A stretch of 64,000 nucleotides of DNA from Primulina eburnea (taxonomy: Eukaryota; Streptophyta; Magnoliopsida; Lamiales; Gesneriaceae): contig NC_133108.1 of assembly GCF_022965805.1 (NCBI RefSeq), positions 41,548,051-41,612,050 of the forward strand, read 5' to 3'. The notes beneath the pieces were generated by a model, which worked only from the letters and a program-made list of their open reading frames with translations, searched no databases and had not been told where the DNA came from. Made by a program: the position numbers and the translations under genes. Shown piece by piece: positions 36,014 through 50,846 of the stretch; within the stretch, counting starts at the first letter, position 1; every line of letters starts with the position of its first letter.

Positions 36014-36722
36014 TGATACCCGGGAGGCCCGGGTCATGGGTATTAGGTGATCCAGGGTCATAGATTATGTTATAATAAGTTATGGGTCAATCCGACAAAT
36101 AGCAGGGCAAATGAATGCCTGCGACATCATCCCCAGGTTACCAGAAGCCCGGGCTTCCAGACGAGTTCCCGGATTATGGCTTTCTACATTGGTTATTTCG
36201 ATAATAGCACTTCACTCGAGTGCACAAGTATGAGATACCTTGTCTTGGTAATAATTACCGACAAAATCACATGGATTTGACAAAGAGAAAAGGACAGTTT
36301 GACGTTTTAGAAAAATAGGATATGAGCAATCATCTTGCCATAATTAGTAACTGGGCACTTAAAATAAGATCATAATTGACTTTCTTTTCTATAAATATCA
36401 GTTTTGTTTAAACATTAAGGTATTCATTGACATATAGCTTGCCATATCATTTATCCTCTGTAATATACATCACTTATACAACATTTTCTTTTGTTACATT
36501 AGTTCACCTGTTGACTTTAGCATCGGAGTGGCCACGTCAGACATCTCTCTGGTGCTCATTCACATGGTTGTTTTCGTGTTTGCAGGTCAGTACCAGCTTT
36601 TTTCGAGAGAAAAATCTCTGGTTTGGACACGTTTCGTTGTGCTCTCATCCCTCATCATTTGCATAACCTGACCCCGTGAAATTGCTCACGCATCTTGCAT
36701 CCATTTTTACCTGGTCACATCA
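36014..36722 (+). mobile_element. Solo LTR, ~0.7 kb
   Basis: Begins TGATACCCGGGAGGCC and ends CTGGTCACATCA, giving TGAT...ATCA inverted ends. Perfect 5-bp direct repeats ACTTC flank it (36009-36013 and 36723-36727). Inside, CTATAAATATCAG near 36390 is a TATA candidate, and GGAGTGGCCACGTCAGAC followed by a CT-rich stretch with GTTTGCAGGTCAG resembles the R/U5 portion of plant LTRs. No internal domain is present. Confidence 0.75.
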
Positions 36723-37044
36723 ACTTCATTTCATTTTTGCTTCTCTTTTCTCCAAAACTAATTTTGTAGTTGAATTATGCATATATGTAATACTTCGATT
36801 TGGATATAACTCGTACAATGAAATTCTTATCTATCAAGAAATGATTCTCCGTATATTTAGTAAGATATCTATTTGATTCAATCACATTCCACTACACGAT
36901 CGAATTATTCTGAGCGAAAATATATTTTATCCATTATTGTATAAATTTGACTCGATCGTTGCCATTTGATATACATATACATAATTGCATGAGGTGATAT
37001 AAGCAATTAATTGTTGTTGTGCTTTTGTATAACTAATAAAAGAT

Positions 37045-37227
37045 GGTAAAAAATTTGTGTGAGACGGTTTCATGAGTCGTATTTTATTAGACATATCTAT
37101 TATTTGGGTCATCTATGAAAAAATATTATTTTTTATATTAAAATATTACTTTTTATTGTGAATATTTGTAAGGTTGACCCGTTTCACAGATAAAGATTCG
37201 TGAGACCGTCTCACAAGAGACCTACTC
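37045..37227. mobile_element. Mutator-like MITE, GTGAGAC family, copy 9
   Basis: 183 bp from GGTAAAAAATTTGTGTGAG to GAGACCTACTC. Perfect 9-bp target duplications ATAAAAGAT lie at 37036-37044 and 37228-37236. Confidence 0.9.
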
Positions 37228-37792
37228 ATAAAAGATTAGAGCTATAAAATAATTATTTATAAACGTTAATTTATCATCTCTATATTATAATCTTATCTCG
37301 TTAATCAAACCGTGCCCGTTAAAAAAAAAAATCAAATTGATAATGTTTATAACATAAACTTTAAGATTTTCAAAAGATGAGGTTTGATTCTTAGATTCCA
37401 AATAGCTATGTATCCCTTGTGACAATTTATGCCATATATAGTTGAGTTGTTTTATGTGATGTCATTGGCTTTATTTCGCGTTAGCGCATACAACACAACA
37501 TATAGCTTATACTTATGGCCCTCGAATCCCTTTGTCTTTAGACTTTAATCCGATATGCTTTCTGCATAAGCATTGCACCAAACATTCTACTATATTCTGC
37601 ACTTGGATGATAGATACCTCTGCAATCTGACTCTTCTTCCCATTACTATGAACATAGACTCTTATTACTCTGTATTCATGGACGAATCCAAAAATTAGAG
37701 TTGGGACGGACTTGAACTTAATATCAAAGAGATAAGCTAGAACCTACGTAACGCTAACATGTCCATGTCTGTATTGGTAGCATTTATACTTG

Positions 37793-37974
37793 GGCAAAAA
37801 CTTGTGTGAGACGATTTCATGGGTCGTATTTTGTGAGACAGATCTCTTATTTGATCATCAATGAAAAATTATTACTTTTTATGCTAAGAGTATTATTTTT
37901 TATTGTGAATATCGTTAGGATTGACATGTCTCACAGATAAAAATTCGTGAGACCGTATCATAAGAGACCTAATC
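37793..37974. mobile_element. GTGAGAC-family MITE, copy 10
   Basis: From GGCAAAAACTTGTGTGAG to GAGACCTAATC with the family middle (TATGCTAAGAGTATTATTTT). The flanking 9-mers TTATACTTG and TTGTACTAA match only at 6 of 9 positions, so the duplication is eroded or the ends are slightly off. Confidence 0.75.
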
Positions 37975-40784
37975 TTGTACTAAAGCCAGCATTCATATTG
38001 TTGAAAGAGTAGGACTCCATTAATCATGTTGAGGATTTGATGGGTTTGTTGGAGTGTCACCTGTGATTCAAGTGATGTTAGCTAATCTTTGCTTTTTTAT
38101 TATTCCATGTTTTCCATCTTTAATCTTAACATTATATTTTTAATTTTTAACAATTTTAGTTTTTTTTTTCTACTAAAAATATTGATTTGACATTACATAC
38201 ATCCACAAATATGACGTGTCACAATGATACCACGTAAGATAAAGAACTAAAATTACAAGAAAAAACAAAGACATGAGTTAAAACTGAAATTTGACGAGAT
38301 AAAATGACAGAGTAAAAAAAAGACAAATATACAGTATTCTTAAAAAAAAGGTTGTACATATGTCAAATAGAATTTTTATCTCAACCATTAATTGTCGAAT
38401 ACATAACCTTATCAACATGGTTACCAACTATTGCCACACAACAATCTTTTTGAAAAGAAAGGAATTGCTTCAACAATTTCGCAAAATCTCTTCCACTGAG
38501 AGCAACATAAAACAAGAAGCTCGTCGCGTTCAATTTTCATTTTCAGTATCCTTTTTTATTGTTTCGTACCGTCATGAAATACAATTTCGCATTATTGGGA
38601 AACTTTTTCCACAATAATTACATTTTTGGACGACAATTTTTTTATCGTGGAATCCAAGTGCAATCGTGCGTAGGCATTCCAATTTTTCAGGTATCTTGCA
38701 TTATTAAAATATCATATAAAGAAAGGAGCACAAAAATCATATCATCATTGAGAATAAAAAAAAAAAATAGATTTGATAAAAACAAAAAATCTTTTTATCT
38801 TTTCTTTTTAAAATTTTTTGTTTTGTGACTGCCACTATTCTAAAGAACGAGCTAACGAATTATTGTACCGCCTCGTACTTTTTCTGCTACGCGACGATTG
38901 AAGGGTTTGACGTTACTTCTGATTTCTGAAATTTTGATCGAAGATTCCGGGAAATTTTGTGGAGAAATAAATTAATTGTTTGGTCTTACTTTGTTGGAAT
39001 AAAATTAATGTTTTATAAAAAAAAAACTTGTCATATTTTGTTATTTAATAGCTTCAAAATGCTGGGTTATAAGATCTTATAAAAAATAATATTTTTTCTT
39101 CAAATTAAAAACTGGTTAAAAATGTGGTAATATTGGAAGAGGCAGAAGAAAGAAACATCCATTTTTACATAAAAATAAAAATTAAATTAATGATATGGTT
39201 TGTTTGTTTGTTTGTTTTTTTAAATATTTTTTTAGAGTAAATTATTGTGTGAAACATCAAATACAATGTAATACTAGTGATGTATCGTGAGACATCAGAG
39301 CCGATTTGGGGTTAGTATATGATCCACCAAAAGTTGATATTTCTCTTAAAATATTATGTGACGTCTTCGTCTTTCAATGAAAAATCGCATATGACTGTAG
39401 AAATCTAAATGTTTAAATTTCATCACATTAAATGACGAAAAACACTAAAATTGTATCAGAGAGTTTTTGCCGATTTGAGTTATTGTCGGCATAAGGAAAG
39501 AGTGTGCTCCTTTTCCGATAATTTTTAGAGGAATTATATACAATTTTCTTAAAATTTAGTACTTGTTTTCTCAAGAAAATCGTCTACTCAAAAGAATTGA
39601 GGTTTCCATTCTATGGTTCATTGTTGGGTGATATTTCGTATGGCTTCGCAAAAATAGTTAACCATATAAGCATATCTTTAAGTAAATGAAATATGCATTT
39701 TCAACTTCCAAGGGATTGAGGTTTCCACGGAATATGATGCTAACATCATATAATGTTCAAGGGCATACCAAGTTAGGCGTAACATGGGCGACCTAATATT
39801 GTAAATGAATATAAACAAAATTAATAATAATGATAATGACAATAAGAACCAAATTTTATGCATTAGTTTTTAAAATATACATATAGATTAAATCTCCCCA
39901 AATTTATCGAATTATTTACTAGTTTAGTATCATCTGAGTGCCATTGTCATATAAGCCAATCTTACAAATTTTCCACCATCTTAATTCACAGGCAAAACTC
40001 ACAATCTTTAATAAAGCGAGGAGCAAAAATGCGAACCCAAAAGGCATCATTATTCAAAGAAATGTCGGAGCCTTTAGACAAAGTAGCAATGACGATTGTT
40101 CAACAATTTTAGAAGAAAGAAAAGTTGCTTTGGTCCCCCAAGATTCCGTAATCATGTTTTGATCAAAACCAAAATATTGGTGACTCGTTGCAAGGAAATC
40201 CGTGGTCAAAACGCAGGCATCTAAAGTTCAGTTTTTTTAGAAACCTAATCCTAGTTATAGCACTCTTAAGCTCGAAATCTTATGGTGGGTAATGTGGGTT
40301 ATCACAAGTAATCCAAAAAAGTCCGAGTTTATTGGCATTTGACCAGATTCAGTAAATCCAAGAGCTTAAAACCTGATATATTAACCGTAGCAGAAGTTAA
40401 ATATTTTTAATGTTTTACGAAAATTAAAAACAGAATAACTGATACCATGACCCTTCAAAATAGTTGGACCAAGATATTATGATTTCTTTGCTTTCCCAGT
40501 TTGGCTGGTCTGTCATGAAAGGGTGATAAACAAAGATAAATTTTTAACAAACAAAAAGCAAATCAATATCCTGAGATTCAAATTTCAAGCCAAAGAAGTG
40601 CGTTAAAAGTACTGATATGCTAACTAATTCCACCAATAAAGATGACAACTCTGTTTCTAAAATAATGAGAGGGATAACAATACAAGCAGCACTGCTTTTT
40701 TCATAACAAAGACTCGTTTCTTCGTCAAAATGGTCAACTGAAAACACGTAATCAATCACCTTGTCCATGATGGAAGTGCGATGT
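37975..40784. other. AT-rich intergenic, no gene seen
   Basis: About 2.8 kb with A/T homopolymers and no coding region or transposon end that I can support. The last 300 bp are the probable 3' UTR of the minus-strand RABE1 gene. Confidence 0.5.
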
Positions 40785-44136
<3,352 letters not shown>

Positions 44137-44670
44137 CTGATTTGCTTCAGTTTGTCCAAAACTATTTCCTCAAAACAAACCCTAGCCACAAAAAAAGTCA
44201 ATCAATACCACCTATCAATGGCAGATTTTGATTCACCGCTTTAAATCAGCCGTTCAAAACTCGAAATTGCAAATAAAGAACCAAATCTATCGAGAAGAAT
44301 GAAAAAAATTACCAGATCGCCGGGGAAAAAAAATAGAAGAAAAGAGGGATCTAATGTACGAGGAAATGAGGAGGGAAGCGTTTGTGGGGGAGAGAGAGAG
44401 AGAGAGAGGGACGTCGGTCGTTAGTTCTGTATTTTCTTTAAATAAATTAAATTTTTTTGTTTCATTTTTCATCATTGTTTTAATAATTAAACTATTGTCA
44501 ATGATAGGGGGAAATCGTCAAGTTTTTGGAATGAGTCAAAATGTGATGGAAAATTTATTTTTTTTAAAAAAAATCTACATATATTGTTTAGAAGTATAAA
44601 TTTTCATAGCGAAAATATTTTTGATTTTCAAAAAAAAAAATTTGCCAAAATATGTTTTTTGAATGCTTTT
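44137..44670 (-). promoter_or_regulatory. 5' leader and promoter of RABE1
   Basis: On the minus strand GGCGATCTG is followed by GTAATTTTTTTC (donor-like, near 44312), and GTGGCTAG before GGTTTGTTTTGAGG (near 44186) is acceptor-like, suggesting a 5' UTR intron. A GA/CT run at 44391-44409 lies in the probable leader or core promoter. Confidence 0.45.
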
Positions 44671-44851
44671 TTAAATATGAGTAGGTCTCTTGTGAGACAT
44701 TCTCACGAATCTTTATTTATGAAACGGGTCAACTTTACCGATATTCATAATAAAAAGTAATACTCTTAATATAAAAAGAAATAATTTTTCATGGACTAAG
44801 ATATTCGTCTCACAAAATATGATCGTAAGATCTTTTCACACAAATTTTTTC
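44671..44851. mobile_element. GTGAGAC-family MITE, copy 11 (reverse orientation)
   Basis: Starts GAGTAGGTCTCTTGTGAGAC and ends near CACACAAATTTTTTC. The middle matches other reverse copies (CCGATATTCATAATAAAAAG). It sits upstream of RABE1. No clear 9-bp duplication. Confidence 0.7.
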
Positions 44852-45949
44852 AACAGAGAGAAAAAAAAAACTTTTCGGAAAATGTCAGAAGCCGAAAATT
44901 AAAATATTTTAGATTTTTGTGGCAATTTCTCTTTTTAAAAATTAATAATTTATGGGGCTTTCCACCATTTTATCAAGAAATTCCCTATTTAATCACAATC
45001 CTTTCTTTGATCTATTTATCTTTTTATGTTCAAATTGGATCGTACGATATACATATATTTATGGCTATGTTATTAATTATGATGATTATAGGCTTTGAAT
45101 TTCGGTGTTGAAAGGCAGTTTTTCTAAGAAGAATTAATTATCTATTGTAATAATTTCATATTACATTCAATATTGGAAAAAGATTTATTGAAAAAAAAAT
45201 TGCACAACATTTTACGTTATATATGTGATACATAAAAATTATCTCCAACATAATTGTACTACATTATACTTTATAATAGAATAATCTAAAAAAAAAATTT
45301 ATTTCAACATTGATATTTTTTTCTCTTAATAATTGTTGGGGACCGATTATGACCTGTACATTGTCCAATTCAAGTTACGTGACAATGTTTTGGATGCCTT
45401 TTTATAGTTAATTCATTTCAATTCAAAGTATTTAAAAAATTTATAAATAATATTTATAAATTTTAAAGAAAATTAGTTTTATATTTATTTAAAATTTAAA
45501 AAAATTATTTATTTTTAAAATAAAAATACTAAAATTAAGCAAAAATATTTTAAAGTCTGAATCCGTGTTTAAGTTTCATTATTTTTCGCTTTTTTGAGTA
45601 GATAATATACATGAAAATTATTATTATTAATTATATTAAAAATCTCATGAAATTATTTATAAACAAATTAATAATCAAACTATTCATTCAAAATCGCCTT
45701 TGAGAAAATTAATTAAAATTACTACTTAACATTGTAGAAATTTTGAAATGAACCAGTTCTTGCAAATCTCACAAAATCACTATCATTTTTTTTCTTCCAA
45801 AAGTGTATAGTCCAGTTTTTGGCTTCTCGGAATTACACCATTAATTGTTCTGTCTTTCATAACGTATAAATCAAATAACATATTTCAAACATGATTCAGA
45901 AAACAAAGAATCAATCATTTATCATTTAAGCCTAAACATAGCATTAGTT
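44852..45949. other. AT-rich intergenic, no gene seen
   Basis: No supportable gene. A 64-codon frame at 44917-45111 lacks any recognisable domain. Confidence 0.5.
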
Positions 45950-46720
45950 GACGACGGACGAGACGTCATTAGCGTGTTGTTGACAAACGCTTGTAGACGA
46001 CGGACGTTTGTATAATTCTAAAGTAGAGGTTTAAGGATCGTTAGAAATAACTTTGAAGAATGTTCAGTGATTCTGAATCTTGCTTGATAATGATTTTGGT
46101 ATTGTCTAGGTTCATACAAATGAATTTTATGTCTTATTCTTTTAGTGAGGTGCGTGATTTATTGACTGAAATATATAAACGTAATATATACACACTTACA
46201 TATTTATATGTTATATGATACATGTTTTACTGATTTTACATATTATGCATGACATATCACGTCAGGTCTAATATCTTTTCATTTATACCTCGTTTTTTAT
46301 GGCCGCTCAACCATGTTCTGTTCTGTATTTCAAAGCTATACATTAAGGCGCGTCTAGACTGAGAATGAAATTATTGACTTGATCCCTGATATATGAGCGT
46401 AATATATTTCTAATGCATCATATCAGTTTGTATACCAGTACATTCTCGTATTCGGCGATTGTCGTTCACGTCTTGGACAACCATTCCACGGGAAATGCCT
46501 TAAGTTGGACGGTTTGGACTTCTAGGACAGTGGCTAGAATAGTCGGGTTTTTGGTATTGTTCCAATATAAGTTTTATTTGGTTTCTCGTATTCTTGTGAA
46601 TTACTATGAATTCGATTTGATTGTATTAAACATTAATACTAGAATTATTGTTTTGTTTTCATTTCCGTAATAAGATGATTAAGTTATTTGATTTCTGATG
46701 TTTAATTGTTGTTATAAAAT
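45950..46720 (+). mobile_element. Possible degenerate LTR fragment
   Basis: The words CATATCAGTTTGTATACCAG and GGACTTCTAGGACAG, and the general composition, resemble plant retrotransposon LTRs that I have seen. No termini or target duplication can be defined. Weak call. Confidence 0.22.
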
Positions 46721-46782
46721 TAAGTGTGCTTATTTATTAATATGTTTAATAGCGATTCAAATAAAGATGATAAACTATCATA

Positions 46783-46908
46783 TGCTATGGTGACTCTAGC
46801 TATAAGTTTCCCGAGTTCCTCATCTTTCCTTACAGCAAGAAGAACATGCTTTGGCACGATAATGTTTTTCTTGTTATCTCTTGCATCATTTTCGGCCAGC
46901 TCCAGAAT
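46783..46908 (-). pseudogene. Histone H2A exon fragment
   Basis: The minus strand from 46908 reads [20 protein letters not shown] then [20 protein letters not shown] and IA, clearly the third helix to docking region of histone H2A (family norm VLELAGNAARDNKK, RHIQLAVRNDEEL). The preceding TTTTTTTCAG looks like a retained splice acceptor at the position where plant H2A genes often have an intron. No N-terminal exon (SGRGK, AGLQFPVGR) is found upstream. The reading frame after TIA diverges from H2A and lacks the usual C-terminal tail. Several normally invariant residues differ (for example Gly-Asn-Ala to Glu-Asn-Asp). A fragment of an intron-containing gene, not a retrocopy. Confidence 0.8.
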
Positions 46909-47099
46909 CTGAAAAAAATGTGAATCAATCACACATATAGACTAATTTCATCGAAAAAAATGTGAATCAATCACACATTTTAACGTATTTTTGGGATTGA
47001 AGATTTTAGTTTGCAAACATTATCTCAACAACATTCTTATACTTCAAAACAATATTTTAATAACCGAACCAATAAACTAAGTGGTTAGATTTATCTTAA

Positions 47100-47242
47100 A
47101 ATAATAGTTCAATCCTATCGATATTTACAATAAAAAGTAATACTCTTAGCATAAAATAATAAATTTTCATGGATAACTCAAATAAGAGATCCGTCTAACA
47201 AAATACGATATGTGAGACAGTCTCACACAAATTTTTGACAAT
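47100..47242. mobile_element. Partial GTGAGAC-family MITE, copy 12 (reverse orientation)
   Basis: CCTATCGATATTTACAATAA through GATCCGTCTAACAAAATACG to GTGAGACAGTCTCACACAAA matches about three quarters of the family. The left end is degraded. Confidence 0.65.
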
Positions 47243-48870
47243 CCCCTTAATTGTGGATGGCTTCGTTTTCTGTTAAGGTGATTAATCCCTTTTGCTTTTG
47301 AGAAAAATTAACGCAAACTAGATGTTTTCGTTGCCAATATTTTTCGTTTAAAAAAGTCAATAATGCTCAATTATTGAGATACGTGCAGGAAAAAAATCTT
47401 TATTATTTTAATTTATTTTACGATTTAGATATTGTTTTGTTTTTTATGTACTGTTTTGGACTTTTGTTTAATACTATTTTGAAATGGGTGATGGAAAAAG
47501 CTTATTCATTCTTAATAATTAAACTTAAAAATCTTTTGAAATGAAACAGATATCTGATTCGATATTATTTTTATATCAGAATATTATTATTTTTATTATA
47601 AGATTTCGACAGTAGATATTTGAAAAGAATCCGATGGGTATAAAGGTCATTTAAGTAATATGACGATGAATGCTATGTAACTACTCTTCTGATTATCCGA
47701 TCCGCTTATCCTCCCTCATTCAGTCATGGCCTAGGGTTCCCATTTTCGATGCCGATGATTTCGTGACTTTTAGATTCAATCTCCATTTTCTTTGAAAATT
47801 GAAAATCAATCTATCTGTAAAGTTCGATCGTATTGGATTTTTTTCCCCAAAAGAAACTGGCGAATTGTGAATCAGGGAGCATCGAACTATGCATTCGGTG
47901 CCTTCAAACGATCTGCTTTTACTCCCACACAGGACGTCCTATCGTGGCGGATCGTTTTCTCATCGTCTGAAATATCTTCAGAAAAGTGATCGGCGTGGTA
48001 ATCTTAGTAGTTAATATTTGCTCTGATCTTTGATTGGTTTGGGTGTGGTGTCTGTTTTCGACGGGGGTTTGTCGCTATCTGTTGATTTCCAGCTACTATT
48101 GTTAAATTATTTGAAGATTTCTGAAACGTTTGGTCGTGGGAAAGATTTTGATCTGAAATTACCTATCGAGATTTACGGATCTTTTTGGGTTTTCTGTTGG
48201 TTGGTATCGCTTCAGTGCATATTGCGGAGAATTTGCGTTAAAGGAGCTCGGAATCAATATAAGGTAGAGACATGGTGATATGTTTGACGATTTGTTTATT
48301 GTTTTTACTACGCTTTGTTTAGTGGAATATATGTAATGTGTCTGCCGCCCTTACTCAGTTACTCACTACCGCCAAATAGATACCCTAGTAGATCTTATTA
48401 TCCATCCCGTTTGCTATATTTCGTCTGTGTTATAGTAAATTGAATACTTCATACGTGGCCATGAAATTTTTTCCATGAATTTTGAAGTCAAGGTCAGATC
48501 ATGCTGGTTATAATTAAAGATGAAACACGTTTGAGATGTAAAAACTATTTATCTCAAATTTTAAAATCTCTAGCTATTTCATTAGTTTATTGTTCTAAGA
48601 GTGGAAAACAACATATCGGTTTCGGGGTTGCTTTATTATTGAGGTGAAACCAGTGGCCAGTGCGATAATGGGTTGATAAATTGACTTGATTCCATATTCA
48701 TGGAGTCTGAGTTATTATCTTAAAGGATCCCAGGAGTGTATGAAGTTTTTGAGTTATTTAAAAAAGCAAATTTAAAAAACATATGCTTTGAGTCCATTAT
48801 ACCTTGTGATACAGATGATTATCAAATTTGGCGAGATATTTATGGAACTCTTCAGTTTTTTCTGCAGTAG
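47243..48870 (+). promoter_or_regulatory. Promoter and leader of the uncharacterised gene
   Basis: 47243-47700 is AT-rich. 47700-48270 is GC-richer and looks like an untranslated first exon, followed by an intron whose acceptor TTTTCTGCAG falls four bases before the ATG at 48871. A 65-codon frame at 47792-47989 is probably leader sequence. Confidence 0.4.
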
Positions 48871-50031
48871 ATGGAAGTGTGTGTTCCATATTCACCAGCC
48901 TCTCAAGATAAAAGCAACGGTGGTGGTTCTGCTGCAGATCCTTGCCGCTGTGATCACCGCAACTTAAGGAATCTTTCAGGGAATGACCTCGAGACATGTT
49001 TGAGCGAATTTCTTAATGCCAAGGACAACAAACTATCAACTAGTAGCTTCTACCAATTTGCTGACAAGAATGTCACTGGCTATGTGGTAAGGGAAGCCAA
49101 ACAAGATGATTTGGATAAGAAAATTTTATGTAGTTCAGCATCTGAAAAAAGCTTAAGCAAGTCTGCAACATTTCTGCTTCCTGGTGATCCTAAATCGTCT
49201 GTACATGGATTGTTGGTTGGAAAACTAAAGCAGGAGGATGATTTTACTGCTGAAGTCTCTGAAGCAAATGAATGTGATAAATTTGTTAATCCACACTATT
49301 CACAATCCATATCGCTGCCTGTAAGTCATCCATCTGATCTTTTGGCCAGTTCAAGTTAGTGGTTTTTTATTAGTGTATAAGCTTTCTATTGTGAAATGGA
49401 CCGTGCCAAGTGATATTCTTGGTCAAAGACATTTGCAAGAGCAGATGCCAACATTATGTCAACCTGTGCACATAATTTTTTTTCTTTAATCAATTACGAG
49501 TACACTTCTATTTTCATCTTTCAACATTACATTCGATCCCAATTTGGAGAAAAGAAACTGCATAGTTCATAGATTCAGGCCCTGAAAATCCTCTTTTTAA
49601 CAGCTCTTATTATTATTATTATTATTATTTTTAAAAACTTTATGTAATTACCTCAGAAATCTTCAAAGATTGTATCTGCCATGAAAGGTAGCCGTGAAAA
49701 GCAGGGTATTGAACCTAAGAAGGTCTCTGTGACCTGGGCCCCTGATGTCTATGATCCAGTTCCAACAGCAGCATCTCATGTTCCATCAAACAAGAATCAA
49801 CGCTATCGCAATGATGGCAAGAGGTATGGGAAGAACAAGCTGAAGGGAGGAGGCAAATCTTCACGAGGCAGCAAGGGCAAAGACAAGAAACAAGTTCATA
49901 AGAACTATGAGGGTAACAAGGTCAAGCCTATACGTGATGATAGTGGATTGATCGGTTTTAGCAAGCCTGTGATGGGTATTAAAATTTTAATGTCGGGAGT
50001 CCATACCCCTTCTGTGGAGGTAGTTTTCTGA
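48871..50031 (+). CDS. Uncharacterised plant protein with VTWAPDVYDP motif
   Basis: Two coding exons, 48871-49320 and 49657-50031, give 274 residues. The first is Ser/Asp-rich with a Cys/His cluster (CRCDHRNLRNLSGNDLETCL). The second begins KSSKIVSAMKGSREKQGIEP and contains KKVSVTWAPDVYDPVPTAAS. It then has a strongly basic Gly/Lys run (KNKLKGGGKSSRGSKGKDKK), probably a nuclear or nucleolar signal, and ends in a hydrophobic stretch (SGLIGFSKPVMGIKILMSGV). I recognise the WAPDVYDP block from unnamed plant proteins but know no function. The 3' end is uncertain: a GT near the stop (GGAGGTAGTT, about 50017-50026) could be a donor to a further exon. No membrane segment or enzyme motif is seen. Confidence 0.75.
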
Positions 50032-50846
50032 AGAAATCTGTCACAGGTGGCTCTTTCCAGTAGCAGAAGCTACATAACGAGGAACCTTATGTTCTTAATT
50101 ACTGTGTTTTCCTTTGTCTCACCATGTAAATAAATAAATAACAAATGGTGAGTCTTTTAGCCAGTTTATCTTGCAAGTTAAATGGGTGAGTGTTTGTGGT
50201 TGTAGTACCACCATGTTTAAAAGATTTTGGTGTGATGTACTTTGGGTTTCATACTCCTCTTTTGATTTTCTTGGTTTGATTATGACCATATTAATTCTCT
50301 CTTTTATCTTTGGATCGAATCTCTCCTTAGTATTTGGCAAGACTAATGGCAAATTCCATTGCGATACGTAATTTGCACTTGGGTTGCAGAAATAAGTTTG
50401 GTCAATAGTTCGTAAGACTCGCTCCTAGACGGATAAACTTATGATCATATGAACCCGACGTTGAATATGTGATATATCGATTAATGTAATAATGTATTTC
50501 ACGCGACATGACAGATCTAATCAAGTATTTGTGGTCATCATAAAAATTCTATCGCGAAATGTTGAGAAGTATTTACCGTGTCAATTGAAATACAGTTGAA
50601 TAAAAAACTTAACTAGTCAAGTGTTTTTTCATCACCATTATTATTATGTGGTTCGACGATATGCAGCAGAGCTTAGAAAATCGTGGGAAAAAAATAATTA
50701 ATTAGAAGCTTGATTTCTATTGATATCATGAATCCATAAATCCATTTAAAAGGTTCGTTGTTTCCATAGAAGCCAATATCCCTCAATCCGATACAAGTTG
50801 ATTTCTCGGAAACCCGTCAATTCCATACCAGAGGTACCATAAAGCA
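50032..50846. other. Convergent intergenic region
   Basis: Lies between two convergent genes and should contain both 3' UTRs. No gene or repeat boundary seen. Confidence 0.5.
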
